In this document: in pieces, positions 1-11,168 of the stretch
Position numbering within the stretch: the stretch's first letter is position 1
Layout: the number at the start of each line of letters is the position of its first letter
DNA from: Anthoceros angustus
Lineage: Eukaryota; Streptophyta; Anthocerotopsida; Anthocerotales; Anthocerotaceae
DNA: 64,000 nucleotides
Direction of reading: 5' to 3'
NCBI GenBank assembly: GCA_010909165.1
Contig: MU008189.1
Span: forward strand, 612,076 to 676,075
Program-made: the position numbers and the translations under genes
Notes under the pieces: model-generated
What the model saw: the letters and a program-made list of their open reading frames with translations, nothing else
What the model was told of the DNA's origin: nothing
The model's database searches: none

Positions 1-229
1 GACAAGAAGCGGGATTATTTGTCGACCACTTGCTCCTTCATGAAGTGGTCGAAGATCGATTAGCGAATTCTCTCGATGTTGTGTGAAGAGAGGTTGAACT
101 TGATTTCCTCGCCTCGGCCCTCTAATCTCACCATTTCGGTCCATCTTTATGTTTACGCTAACTGCCCCGCTGAGGTGGAGATTGTAGCCTCCCTCCACAT
201 GTGGAAGCCGTTAGGGAGGTGAAATGGAA

Positions 230-1720
230 GGAGGAGCCCAAGGAGGAAAAATCGGATAGCCGGGGAGTGGCATGGGCCTGGAGGAGGAGAAGGAAATTCC
301 ACCAAAGAAAAGGAGGAAGACCGGGGTGAAAGCATCGCAAAAAAGGTGAAGGCGGATGCGCCACTGTGTCGAAAACGGCCACAGAAATGAAAGCCAAACC
401 AGCTTGAGGTGGCAGGAGGCGCGATCCGAGGACAATTTTGCCGACTGGATGCGTATGATGAATCAACTCCGAGGGTTTAGGGTCGACCCTCCTCAAAGAT
501 GGGAAGAGATTTTCAAGGGACTCCACCGGCAACAGAGGTGGATGCAACCGAATTGGTGAGGGTGCGCACTGGGGAGGAAAGTTCTCGACGGAGGGATGGC
601 GTCGCCGCAACACAACAAGTGGACTTGGTGAGCCGACCACGCCGATGATCCGGGCCCAAGCATTTGTTGGATCAAGCGGCTTTAGCTCTCACCGCTCAAG
701 CAGGGGCGACGGAGGAAGTGGTGAAGGCTGTTTGACGAAGAGGAGGCCAAGCGCAAGCAATCGGAGGAAGACAAGCGGAACCTAGAGGAAATAAGGGCCA
801 AGATTCAAGAAGATTTGTGCAGGCCGGGAGAAGTTGCAAGCCATGACGAGCAGGAAGCACTCATGGCTCAAATTAAGGATGCCACGAGGCGAACCAGAGA
901 TGCAGGGGAGTTGTTGCGAGCCAGAGCGAGGCGGCCTCGGTGGAAAAGGCCCATAAGCTAGCGGAGCGATATAAGCGAGCGGATGAGGCACGTGGCCGGG
1001 CGAGAAAAGACAAAGGGAAGGCGGGGTAGCAGGACCACGGCGAGTAGCGGAAGGCCTACCGAGCGGAAGGAAGCGGCAGAGGTAGGAAACCTCACCTACA
1101 TGTTCTTTGAGCGACGCTGGAGTCCACTACGCGGTGGAAACCTACCGACATTGGCGCAACCAACCGGGCAGGCGGGCGGGCGGCAGGATGCGACGTGGCG
1201 CCTCGCGAGGACATAGGCCGAGCAACGTGTGTAGCCTACGGGAGGAGGGGTAAGCACCTCGGTGCAGGGGTCCTATTATATTACGGCACATGGATGAGGA
1301 AACTTATGTGCCCCGGTCTATATGTGAATGGAGAACGCGTGCTTAACCTCACCGCCCATGTGCGTGTGGAAATAGGAGGGATCGGGGCCTACCTGCAAGT
1401 GAGGACCCGGCGCATACTTCTACCGCGCGGGTGTGGGGTTGGCTCCCTATGCGGAGGCGACTTTGGAGGAGTTGAGCGAGGAGGAGGTCCAGCTTGGGTG
1501 GACGAGGAGCCGTTAATCCTCAGCAATAGGCGGCCAGCGGAAGATGCGGAAGCCCCAGGGCAGGGTACACCTCAAATTCGGACGTCCAGCAGTGACAGTG
1601 AGGTGGAAGTAGTGTGGGAGAACCTGTCCGACCAGCGGCGTGGCAGGAGAGCTCGTGGCGGCAGCAATGGAGGACGTAGGGCCAGACGGCCAAGTCGAGG
1701 TAGGGCGCGCAGATAGCGTA
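230..1720 (+). pseudogene. gag-like coiled-coil protein fragment (unit A)
   Basis: No single long frame exists, but switching frames gives a consistent protein-like reading. An acidic segment (around 430-470, in the better-kept copy reading DTDADDESTPEG) is followed by a charged helical stretch at about 735-960 (EEAKRKQSEEDKRNLEE, then DEQEALMAQIKDA). Further on (about 1430-1510) comes another acidic piece (YAEATLEELSEEEVQLGW). Alternating K/E with regular hydrophobics suggests a coiled coil, as in the gag proteins of plant LTR elements. No zinc knuckle is seen. The frameshifts coincide with small indels against unit B. Retroelement gag is the best guess; a cellular coiled-coil protein captured by an element is possible. 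Confidence 0.45.
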
Positions 1721-1862
1721 GGCTGAGGTGGTAGCAACCTAAAGATAATTTGGTTAGGATGCTGCACTGGACCTAGGATCGCTCCGAATTGTGGGCGCGT
1801 CCCTTCGATAGCCATCTTAGGACCTAAAAATCCGGGGCAGGGTGCCCCAGCCGATGTATAAG

Positions 1863-2280
1863 AGGGGCGAATTAGGTCCCTCACGTCAGATAATTCCTGG
1901 TTGAGATCCCCACGCTGCCTGTGGCTGGTTGGAGACGTCCGTCCAGGTTGAGGCGGTGCGAGGCGCTCCTAGGGGTGGTCGAGAGCTTGCTCCGGGGGGA
2001 GGAGGGGTGATAAAGCAATCTTGGCGACAAAGGAGGAGGAAACCAAGGGATTGGCGCGGGCGGTCCGGAGCTTGCTCGTGCCCGTGACGCCGGGGTTCTT
2101 CTTTCCTTCACACTTGTCCCGCTAGTTGTGTTCAATTAGAGAAGTGTTGAGTGGATGGTTGGAAGCCTGGGCGAGTTGAGGGAGAGAGAGAGAGAGAGAG
2201 AGAGATTGGGTGAAGGAGTGACTAAACCAGCGCGATGCGAGGTGTGAGAGGGTTGAGAAGGAACTAATTGAGAGACTAGC
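1863..2280 (+). repeat. LTR/UTR-like module M2, copy 1
   Basis: Begins GGGGCGAATTAGGTCCCTCA and ends with a (GA)n run at about 2183-2206 and the CTAGC junction. It recurs at 3931 and 4832. Position after the gag-like frame and reuse in different contexts suggest an LTR or UTR segment, but no TG..CA termini were defined. Confidence 0.6.
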
Positions 2281-2329
2281 GGTGGAGATTGTAGCCTCCC
2301 TCCACATGTGGAAGCCGGTTAGGGAGGTG

Positions 2330-3790
2330 AATGGAAGGCGGAGGAGCCCAAGGAGGAAAAATCGGATAGCTGGAGTCGGTGGCGGCGGTTCGGAGGAGGA
2401 GAAGGAAATTCCACCAGAAAAGGAGGAAGACCGGGGTGAAAGGCGGGCATCGTGAAAAGGTGAAGGCGGATGCGCGCGTCACCAGTCAGCAGGCGCCCGC
2501 TACAGAAATGAAAAGCGGCGGTTGGAGGTGGCGGAAGAGGCGCGATCCGAGGACAATTTTGACACGGATGCGGATGATGAATCAACTCCGGAGGGTTTAG
2601 GGTGACCTCGAGGCGGACCCTCCTCGGCATGGGAAGAGATTTTCAAGGGACTCCAGCAGCGGTGGATGCAACCGGTGAGGGTGCGCACCTTCTGGGAGGA
2701 AAGTTCTCGACGGAGGGATGGCGCGGCCGGGGGCCACAACAAGTGGACTTGCGGGAGCTGACCACGTCGATGATCCGGGCCCAAGCGGTTGTTGGATCAA
2801 GCGGCTTTAGCTCTCACGGCTCGGTGCAGGCGGGCGGAGGAAGTGGTGAAGGCCAGTTTGTGAAGAGGAGGCCAAGCGCAAGGAGGAAGACAAGCGGAAC
2901 CTAGAGGAAGGGCCAAGATTCAAGAAGATTTGTGCAGGCCGGGAGAAGTTGCAAGCCATGACGAGCAGGAAGCACTCATGGCTCAAATTAAGGATGCCCA
3001 CGAGGCGAACCAGAGATGGGAGTTGTTGCGAGCCCAGGCGAAGCGGCCTCGGTGGAAAAGGCCCATAAGCTAGCGGAGCGATATAAGGAGCGGGATGAGG
3101 CACGTGGCGGGGCGTAAAAGACAAAGGGAAGGCGGGTGTGACCACGGCGAGTAGCGGAAGGCCTACCGGAAGGAAGCGACCAGGTGGCGAAACCTCACCT
3201 ACGCGTTCTTGAGCGACGCAGTCGTGGAGTCCACTACCGCATGAGTCGACGCTACCGACATTGGGCACGGGCGGGCGGGCGGCGATGCGGCGTGCCTCGC
3301 GAGGACATAGGCCGAGCAACGTGTGTAGCCTACGGGAGGAGGGGTAAGCACCTCAGTGCGGGGGTCCTATTATATTACGGCACATGGATGAGGAAACTTA
3401 TGTGCCCCGGTCTATATGTGAATGGAGAACGCGCTTAACCTCACTCCATGTGCGTGTGGAAATAGGAGGGATCGGGGCCTACCTGCAAGTGAGGACCCGG
3501 TGCATACTTCTACCGCGCGGGTGTGGGGTTGGCTCCCTATTATGCGGAGGCGACTTTGGAGGAGTTGAGCGAGGAGGAGGTCCAGCTTGGGTGGACGAGG
3601 AGCCGTGTAATCCTCGGCAATAGGCGGCCACGGAAGATGCGGAAGCCCAGGCGGTACACCTCAAATTCGACGTCAGCGTGGCGGTGAGGTGGAAGTAGTG
3701 TGGGAGAACCGTCCAGGCCGTGGCGGAGAGCTCGTGGCGGCAGCAATGGAGGATGAGGGCGGCAGCCAAGTCGAGGTAGGGCGCGAGATA
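2330..3790 (+). pseudogene. gag-like coiled-coil protein fragment (unit B)
   Basis: Homologue of the fragment at 230-1720. The acidic stretch around 2555-2600 is cleaner here (EDNFDTDADDESTPEG). The coiled-coil region spans about 2860-3110, including DEQEALMAQIKDAHEANQRW and, one frame over, ASVEKAHKLAERYKERDEAR. A C-terminal acidic piece lies near 3540-3610. Different positions are shifted in units A and B, so neither is a clean reading frame as given. I see no catalytic domain. Confidence 0.45.
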
Positions 3791-3930
3791 GCGTGAGGTG
3801 AGGTGGTAGCAACCTAAAGATAATTTGGTTAGGATCTTGCCGACCTAGGATCGCTCCGAATTGTGGCGCGTCCCTTCGATAGCCATCTTAGGACCTAAAA
3901 ATCAGGCGGTGCCCCGGCCGATGTATAAGA

Positions 3931-4339
3931 GGAATTAGGTCCCTCACGCCGATAATTCTGGTTGAGATCCCCACGCCTGTGGCTGGTTGGAGACGTCCGT
4001 CCAGGTTGAGGCGGTGCGAGGCGCTCCTAGGGGTGGTCGAGAGCTTGCTCCGGGGGGAGGAGGGGTGATAAAGCAATCTTGGCGACAAAGGAGGAGGAAA
4101 CCAAGGGATTGGCGCGGGCGGTCCGGAGCTTGCTCGTGCCCGTGACGCCGGGGTTCTTCTTTCCTTCACACTTGTCCCGCTAGTTGTGTTCAATTAGAGA
4201 AGTGTTGAGTGGATGGTTGGAAGCCTGGGCGAGTTGAGGGAGAGAGAGAGAGAGAGAGAGAGATTGGGTGAAGGAGTGACTAAACCAGCGCGATGCGAGG
4301 TGTGAGAGGGGTTGAGAAGGAACTAATTGAGAGACTAGC
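3931..4339 (+). repeat. LTR/UTR-like module M2, copy 2
   Basis: Near copy of 1863-2280, including the GA microsatellite at about 4238-4263. From about 4000 to 4330 it is almost identical to copy 1, unlike the indel-rich gag-like part upstream. Confidence 0.6.
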
Positions 4340-4831
4340 GGTGGAGATTTGTGTGAATCCAAAAGAAACCAAACGGTGCCTGGTGGAAGTGCGCAAGGGG
4401 AACAGTTCCCTTGTAAAATAATGTGTGGCGCCTTTGTGTGTGTGGAGCGGTGAGGATTTGTGGAATTTAGGTCCCTAGGAATCGGTGTGTGTGTGCATGA
4501 AGTGTGGAGTGCAGAATAAGCGGATCCGTGCCGCAGTGACGCCCGTGGCGAGATCCGGCGTCAGAAATAAGTCGCTAGGGTTTGGGTGTGGGACCCACCT
4601 CGTGGTCGAAGCAACTACCGGTGAGAGCCACCGCGGTCGTGGAATGAGATTTTGTCGTGGAATAAGAGGCGTGGTGGCTAGACAAGTCGGGGTAGTAGTG
4701 GTTGAGTAGATAGGTAAGAGGAGTAATAGCAAGTAAGTCTTGACTTAGGTGAAGGTCGATGTGATAGAAGTTAGCGTCTCTTGGCACAAACCATTCCCTT
4801 GGGAGGCGAATCCTAAGCCTAGCGACATTGA
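4340..4831 (+). repeat. Module M3, copy 1
   Basis: Starts with GTGTGAATCCAAAAGAAACC and has a (GT)n-rich part near 4433-4500 and the string CTTGGCACAAACCATTCCC near 4778. It recurs at 5216 and, shortened, at 6358. No coding potential was recognised. Confidence 0.55.
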
Positions 4832-5215
4832 GGGGCGAATTAGGTCCCTCACGCCGATAATTCTGGTTGAGATCCCCACTGTGGCTGGTTGGAGACGTCC
4901 GATGAGAGGCGGTGTGCGAGGCGCTCCTAGGGGTGGTCGAGAGCTTGCTCCCGGGGAGGAGGGGTGATAAAGCAATCTTGACAAAGGAGGAGGAAACCAG
5001 ATTGGCGCGGGTGGAGCTTGCTCGTAACGCCGTGGCCTGGGGTTCTTCTTTCCTTCACACTTGTCCCTAGTTGTGTTCGAATTGAGAAGTGTTGAGTGGA
5101 TGGTTGGAAGCTGGGCGAATTGAGAGAGAGAGAGGAGAAGATTGGGTGAAGGAGTGACTAAACATGCAGCGATGCGAGGTGTGAGGAGTTGAGAAGGGAA
5201 CTAATTGAGACTAGC
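4832..5215 (+). repeat. LTR/UTR-like module M2, copy 3
   Basis: Third copy of the module, here joined to module M3 instead of the gag-like frame. The GA run is shortened (about 5123-5134). The order M3-M2-M3 shows unequal recombination or template switching between related elements. Confidence 0.55.
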
Positions 5216-5705
5216 GGTGGAGATTTGTGAATCCAAAAGAAACCAAACCGGTCTTGTGGTGGAAGCGTGCAAAACAGCGTTCCTTGTAAAGTGTGAGTGT
5301 GGCTGTGTGTGTGTGTGGAGCGGTGAGGGATTTGTGGAATTTAGGTCCCTAGGAATCGGTGTGTGTGTGCATGAAGTGTGGAGTGCGAATAAAGCCGGAT
5401 CCGACGCGGCGGTGGGCCGTGGCGAGATCCGCGCGTCGAAATAAGTCGCTAGGGTTTGGGTGGGACCCACCTCGTGGTCGAAGCAACTACCGGTGAGAGC
5501 CACCGCGGTCGTGGAATAAGATTTAGTCGTGGAATAAGAGCTGGTAGAGGAGTCGGGGTAGTAGTGGTTGAGTAGATAGGTAAGAGGAGTAATAGCAAGT
5601 AAGTCTTGACTTAGGTGAAGGTCGATGGCGATAGAAGTTAGCGTCTCTTGGCACAAACCATTCCCTTGGGAGCGAATCCTAAGCCTACAACGACATTGAG
5701 GGCGA
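5216..5705 (+). repeat. Module M3, copy 2
   Basis: Copy of 4340-4831. After the shared string ending in GACATTGAGGG it continues into GTGGACCTCACGGTGTCCC and the Copia-linked segment, instead of module M2. It forms a chimaeric join. Confidence 0.55.
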
Positions 5706-5754
5706 ATGTGGACCTCACGGTGTCCCTGGACACGAATCCACACTCCACACCTAC

Positions 5755-6250
5755 ATTTTCCAAAATTCGACATTTATGATGGTGGTTTTTAATGGCCAAC
5801 CTTTTGAAGACGACAATGTTTCACAATGTTTTGCAGAGAAGCAAGAAAATAAATAGAATAGATGATTTGTCCTTGAGTAATGAAAGCACATCGGATGTGT
5901 CGAACACAAGTATAAGAGGCATCTGCGCTTGCGAGCCTAGTGAGGCAGTATCTGAAGAAGAAAGAGGGCTGATCGCCATGGGGTTTTGACCAAATGGTGA
6001 GTATTTCGGTGAGGCTCGAAGGAGGACATGTCTATACCTTTGTGGCGCCCACAGGTGGCGGCTAGGTGTTCGAGACGAACTATAGCCAAGCTTGCGAGAT
6101 TTTGAATTTAAGATCGACTTGCTCCATGTGCCACCCATGGATAGATTAAGGTTGAAAGCGATGCGGACTTGACAAGAAGAAATGTAAGCTCAAGAGTTTG
6201 ATCAAGAACGGTTGAGGAGGCCTCACCATCCTTTACCTTGTCCAATTCTC
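5755..6250 (+). repeat. Copia-linked segment S, copy 1
   Basis: A stretch starting ACATTTTCCAAAATTCGACA, with GATGATTTGTCCTTGAGTAA about 105 bp in and CACCCATGGATAGATTAAGG near its end. It occurs five times in the window (also 6805, 20757, 25881 and 39640), always next to Copia pieces. One frame reads PKFDMYDGGFNGQPFEDDN in other copies. I do not recognise a domain. Confidence 0.55.
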
Positions 6251-6357
6251 ATGAGCCTAATCTGCTGATCTAAGTGCGGCTTATCTCTACGGAGGGGCCG
6301 GTCGGGCAGGGTATGCTGTGCAGGATTGCTCGAATCACGGGGTTTGAAAAGAGAATT

Positions 6358-6765
6358 GATGTGAGTGTGGCGCCTTTGTGTGTGTGGTGAGGGATTTGTG
6401 GAATTTAGGTCCCTAGGAATCGGTGTGTGTGTGCATGAAGTGTGGAGAAGCCGATCCGCGGCACGTGACGCCTGCGGGGATCCGCGGCGGAAATAAGTCG
6501 CTAGGGTTTGGGTGTGGGACCCACCTCGTGGTCGAAGCAACTACCGGTGAGAGCCACCGCGGTCGTGGAATAAGACGGCGTGGAATAAGAGCTGGTAGCT
6601 AGACAAGTCGGGGTAGTAGGCTGAGTAGATAGGTAAGAGGAGTAAGCAAGTAAGTCTTGACTTAGGTGAAGGTAAGAGCGATAGAAGTTAGCGTCTCTTG
6701 GCACAAACCATTCCCTTGGGAGGCGAATCCTAAGCCTACAACGACATTGAGGGGCGAATGTGGAC
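6358..6765 (+). repeat. Module M3, copy 3 (5' shortened)
   Basis: Begins inside the module at the GTGTGGCGCCTTTGTGTG string and runs to GACATTGAGGGGCGAA. It then continues into the same Copia-linked segment as copy 2. Confidence 0.5.
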
Positions 6766-6804
6766 CTCACTGTCCCCTGACACGAATCCACACTCCACAC
6801 CTAC

Positions 6805-7300
6805 ATTTTCCAAAATTCGACATTATGATGGTGGTTTTAATGGCCAACCTTTGAAGACGCATAATGTTTCACAATGTTTTGCGAGAAGCAAGAAAATAAA
6901 TAGAATAGATGATTTGTCCTTGAGTAATGAAAGCTTGATGTAGTCGAACACAAGTATAAGACAAGACGCTCGCCACCGCGAGCCCTAGTGAGAGCCAAAT
7001 GTATAAGAAAGAGGGCTGGCCCGCCTGAATGGGGTTTTGACCAAATGGTGAGTATTTCAAAGGAGGCTCAAGGAGGACATGTCTATACCCACCGTGACGC
7101 CCACAACAAATGTGGCGCAATGTAGGTGTTCGAGACGAACTATAGCCAAGCTTCGCCAGAGATTTTGAATTTAAGATCCGACTTGCTCCATGTGCCACCC
7201 ATGGATAGATTAAGGTTGAAAGCGACGGACTTGACAAGAAGAAATGTAAGCTCAAGAGTTTGATCAAGAACGTTGAGGAGGCCTCACCATCCTTTACCTT
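6805..7300 (+). repeat. Copia-linked segment S, copy 2
   Basis: Second copy of segment S. The first base of the 18.9-kb tandem duplication lies inside it, at the microhomology ATGATTTGTCCTTGAG (6909-6924). It leads on to the gag zinc knuckle and integrase fragment. Confidence 0.55.
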
Positions 7301-7757
7301 GTCCAATTCTCCACTACGGGGCCCAATGCCGCAGATCTGGCGGCTTATCTCCGACACGAGGCTGTGTCGGCTGACAGGTATGCCCGCCGTCCGGGATTGC
7401 TCCGATCAAGGGGTTTGAAAAGAGAATTGATATGAGTGTTGGTGCGGTGGCACAAGCAACTTGAACGAAAGTGCTTGCCTACACAAGTATTGACGCAACC
7501 CTCTCCAAACCCGGTGTATTGCACCTCTTTGGAGTATAAGTGCGACGTTCGGTGCACTCCGACTCTTTGGAGCATAAGTCGCTATCATCCAAGCCACTTG
7601 GTACAAAGGTGTGTCTCATTTGTGCGGACGGTGGGCACATTAGGTCTTCTTTTGGGCTCGGATGCATGGGGCTGTGGGTTCGCAAATCACGAAAACGATT
7701 GAAATGAGACATGTGCATTTACGGATGGTTGGGGCCAAAATGGGGTTGGAGACAAAC
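7301..7757. other. Copia gag region without a readable frame
   Basis: Lies between segment S and the zinc-knuckle frame; the counterpart is at about 26225-26690. Short open pieces exist in several frames, but none extends. By position it should be the middle of gag. A tract around 7510-7600 repeats TTTGGAGTATAAGTGCGACG-like words. Confidence 0.35.
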
Positions 7758-8935
7758 CCCTATCTTTGAGAACACTTACCTCGAGTTGAATGGAGCCGTC
7801 ATGGAGGAAGAGGCCTCACGTGGCTCGGTCAAGACATCATATGCAGAACTCAAGGCCGAGCCTCTTCGTGATAAAAGGAAGAGGAAGGGGAAGAGGCGGT
7901 ACCAACTGGCGGCGGCTCTCATATGGCAATAATAGACCCTCATCATCTCGCAGCACCAGTGAGAAAAGGCACTTGTCATTGGTGTCAACTGGAAGGACAT
8001 TATGAAAGGGAATGTTGAAAGAAAAAGGCTAGGGCGCCTAGAAGAGGTCCCCCACCCACTTCAAATGTGGCATACAAGGCACCAGGGCTAGCGCTATTAG
8101 CTGTCTACTTGACCTCTAGAAATAACATGCATATGAGTGGTTAGGGTATAGTCCACCTTACGTGTGCTGGAGGTGAAGTCTTGCAACTTGACTATGTTTA
8201 TCATGTACCACAAATGGCTAAAAATCTTGTTTCTGTTAGACAGCTCACTATGTCACAAAGATACAATGTAAACTTCAGCAGTCAGACCTGTGCTATTCAA
8301 GATGTTAGCAACTCCACAAAAAAAAAATTGTATGAAGGAAGGCTGTTTCATGACCTTGATCGTCTTGAATTGGAGTCCTCCCCAATCTCTAACCTTGCAC
8401 GATTCAACAAAGCACAGTTATCAACCTTGTGGCGCTCTGATTAGCTCATATCAACTCACGAAATTCCTCAAACTAAGTTCTAGCAATCTTTATGAAGACA
8501 CATTACCTACCTTAGCTGTCGCTTCTTTCTTTGAGCTATGTATTCCAAGAGTCGAAGTTTACCTTTTCCAAATTAGACGCAATACGAGCTACACATCCGT
8601 TGGAACTGGTCCACACGGATTTGAGTGGCCCTATGTCAGGCCCTTTATTTAACCACTCATTGTTTTTCATGCGGATCGTGGATGATGCCACGAGGATAAC
8701 TTATACCTATTTTCTGCGACACAAGTCAGAGGTAGTTGACAAATTTGAGGAGTACATAGACATGGCCGAATGGCAACTAGGCACTCGCCTGAAGACAGTA
8801 CGTAAAGATGGGGGAGGCGAATTTATTGCAGGCCATTTTACTCAGCTTTGTGTATCCAAAGGCATCCTTATGCAGAGGAGTGTACCATATTCTCAGGCTC
8901 CGCCCTCCTTCAACAGTGTCTCTCTGGATAGGGGT
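7758..8935 (+). pseudogene. Ty1/Copia gag C-terminus to integrase, truncated (unit 1)
   Basis: Copia elements encode gag, protease, integrase, reverse transcriptase and RNase H on one polyprotein. Here a Gly/Arg-rich stretch (KGRGRGRGG, about 7880) precedes a CCHC zinc knuckle CHWCQLEGHYEREC at 7974-8015. Then come a short protease remnant ending HVPQMAKNLVSVRQL (about 8205-8250), a pre-integrase region, and an integrase core with HTDLSGPMSG (about 8617), IVDDATR (about 8675) and the KDGGGEF second Asp region (about 8807). It breaks off just after SVPYS, before the catalytic Glu. Stops follow the knuckle and one frame switch lies in the pre-integrase part, so it is not functional as read. Confidence 0.85.
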
Positions 8936-10005
8936 TATTTTCCATTTAAGGGGTTTGGGTCCCTAAAGACCAAAAAATGACCCCCGAAAACAGACCAAAA
9001 TGCATCATCGTTAGCAAAAGAACTCTTTAGACATGTACTGAAAGACATTGACCATGTTATTTTCTCGCAAACACTTACGCTAACAGGGTTTAAGCTGAAG
9101 AAGGTTCGCGGATTTCATCTTCACAAGGAAGGGATTTCATGGATTTTTAATAGGTGCTAGGAATCCTAAACACCTCTTTCGCAAGCGATAGTACTTCCTA
9201 GCTGGGTGAACAGCAGGCAAACCAAACCAAACTAGCTCAGCAAGCCAAACTGCGCCGGACGTCCGGCGCAACCAACACGTAAAAGAAGCAATCATAAGCC
9301 GAAGAAACAGCTGGCAAGGCGCAGTGTGAGAGAACATTAATCAATAGTCTGATCATGGCCATCTCGAGAGGAACAAACTATGACTCTAGAAAGTAACGCT
9401 GGACGTCTGGTGCACTGTGAGTACACAAACCGTGGGATCTCCATTGTTAGAGTGAAAAACAGAGGAAGGAATTGGAACAATGCCCGACGTTGGCACATTG
9501 GTGCGATCTGCTAAAACTCTGTGACGTCCAACGCCGCCTGAGACCCCAATCTTGGCAAGGCGTCCAGATGGAAGTAGGAGTAGATGCACGCCAAAACGTC
9601 CTCAATGTATATATATTGTTTGTATCTACCCAAACAATGTCCGTTTAGTAAGGGTGTAGATAAGCACAATGGCTTAAAGACTCCAAGGTTAAGAACCCTT
9701 GGGCCGGATCAGTTCTTGGATGGGGTGCTTATTTTTGGTGCCTTGAGAACTCCAGGGTTTAGCTCTCTTACGTTGGATTAGTACTAGGATGGTTTGCTTG
9801 TTTTTGTTGCTTTGAAAACTTTGTAAAACTCAAATGAAGCAACCTAGAGGCGGATTAATGCGGGATGGAGTGTTGATTTTTAATGGGTTTGAAAAATTTG
9901 TAAATCATCCGTTCTAGGCATAAAGTCATGAATATTATTTTTGAAAATCATTTGTTGTTTGATGTTATGTTCCACATTGATTTGTATACAAAAGCGTCTC
10001 GGCAT
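8930..10005 (+). repeat. 1.07-kb tandem unit U1
   Basis: Starts AGGGGTTATTTTCCATTTAA, contains GACCAAAAAATGACCCC near 8969, and ends before the next AGGGGTTATTCTCC at 10006. It holds several versions of an inverted sequence centred on GGACGTCC, including the perfect 20-base palindrome TGCGCCGGACGTCCGGCGCA at 9251-9270. No protein domain was recognised. It sits between the broken integrase and the inverted-repeat element. Confidence 0.75.
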
Positions 10006-11060
10006 AGGGGTTATTCTCCATTAAAGGGGTTTGGGTGCCTAAAGACCAAAAAATGACCCCTGAAAACGGGCCAAAATGCTTCATCTTTAGCAACACCACT
10101 CTTTAGACATGTACTGAAAGACATTGACCATGTTATTTTCTCGTGAATACTTATGCTAACAGGGTTTAAGCCGAAGAAGGTTCGCACATTTCACCTTCAC
10201 AAGGAAGGGATTTCAAGGATTTTTAATAACTACTAGGAATCCTAAACACCTCTTTCGCAGGCGATAGTACTTCCTAGCAGGGTGAACAGTAGGCAAACCA
10301 AACAAAACTAGTCCAGCAAGCCAAGCGCCGGACGTCCGTAACCAACACATAAAAGTAGCAATTAAGCGAAAAACAAGCTGCCGGACGTCCGGCGCAATTG
10401 TGAGAGAACATTATAGCATCATGGCCATCTCGAGAGGACCAAACTCGACTCTAGAAAGTAGCTGGGCGTCGGTGCACTTGAGTACACAACCAGGATCTCC
10501 ATTGTTAGAGTGAAAAACATAGAAGGAATTGGAGCAATCACGTTGGGCACATTGGCGAGTCTGCTAAAACTGCGGACGTCCGGCGCATTTTGAGACCCCA
10601 ATCTTGCGGGCGTCCAGCGAGATGGAAATGGTGGAGTGGATGCGCCGGACATCTGGGGCAAATGTATATATATTGTTTGTATTCCATGTATAGCTTCTGC
10701 TCGGGTAAGTATGGAGATAGACACACACTAGCATAAGAACTCCAAGGTTAAGCACCCCTAAGTCGGATCAGTACCAGGATGGGGTGCTTGACTTTGGTGC
10801 TTTGAGAGCTCCACGGTTAAGCACTCCTGGGTCAGAATAGTACTAGGATGGGTTGCTTATTTTTGGCGCTTTGAAAACTTTGTAACAACTCCACTGTTAA
10901 GCAATCTAGAGGCGTATCAATACCAAGATGGAGTGTTGATTTTTAGTGGTTTGAAAAATTTGTAAATCATCCCGGTATCTAGGCGTAAAGTCATGAATAT
11001 TATTTTTGAAAATCATTTGTTGGTTGATGTTATATTCCCACATTCACTTTGTATACAACA
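10006..11060 (+). repeat. 1.06-kb tandem unit U2
   Basis: Second copy of the unit, with palindrome-derived motifs near 10325, 10380 and 10573. Near 10737-10960 it has a run of AACTCCAAGGTTAAGC-like half repeats of about 80-90 bp, each followed by GGATGGGGTGCTT-like text. Confidence 0.75.
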
Positions 11061-11087
11061 TGTAAAACCTTTTTGGCCTTACTCTAT

Positions 11088-11125
11088 ATGGGTGCAAGCA
11101 CGGTTAGGTAGACCACATTATGTGG
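11088..11125 (+). repeat. Left terminal inverted repeat, copy 1
   Basis: ATGGGTGCAAGCACGGTTAG followed by GTAGACCACATTATGTGG. Its reverse complement matches 20612-20645 with about four mismatches and one 3-base gap. Confidence 0.65.
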
Positions 11126-11142
11126 GGACGGACGCAACGTGG

Positions 11143-11168
11143 AAATATGTCCACATGTGGACATATTT
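11143..11168. repeat. 26-bp perfect palindrome next to the left inverted repeat
   Basis: Half-site AAATATGTCCACA followed immediately by its reverse complement, with no spacer, 17 bp inside the left inverted repeat. Subterminal position suggests a transposase-binding or cruciform site (inference). Confidence 0.7.

Larger units (their letters stand above)
174..2280 (+). repeat. 2.1-kb tandem unit A (retroelement module with gag-like frame)
   Basis: The sequence from GGTGGAGATTGTAGCC at 174 recurs at 2281, and both units end with the same GA-microsatellite tail and CTAGC junction. The unit holds a gag-like coiled-coil frame, then an LTR/UTR-like module. It differs from unit B by many small indels in G/C-rich stretches and few plain substitutions. 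I read it as a fragment of a tandemly duplicated LTR retroelement. No protease or polymerase frame is visible in it, so the superfamily is unassigned. Confidence 0.8.
2281..4339 (+). repeat. 2.1-kb tandem unit B
   Basis: Second copy of the unit at 174-2280, directly abutting it. It ends where the sequence switches from GGTGGAGATT to a different module (GTGTGAATCC) at about 4345. The order is the same as in unit A: acidic/basic gag-like region, coiled coil, then the LTR/UTR-like tail with the GA run. Confidence 0.8.

Noticed and set aside
4570-4590. Telomere-like text CTAGGGTTTGGGTG (also near 5448 and 6501)
   Set aside because: A single occurrence per module M3 copy, not an array. It is part of the repeated module, not an interstitial telomere.
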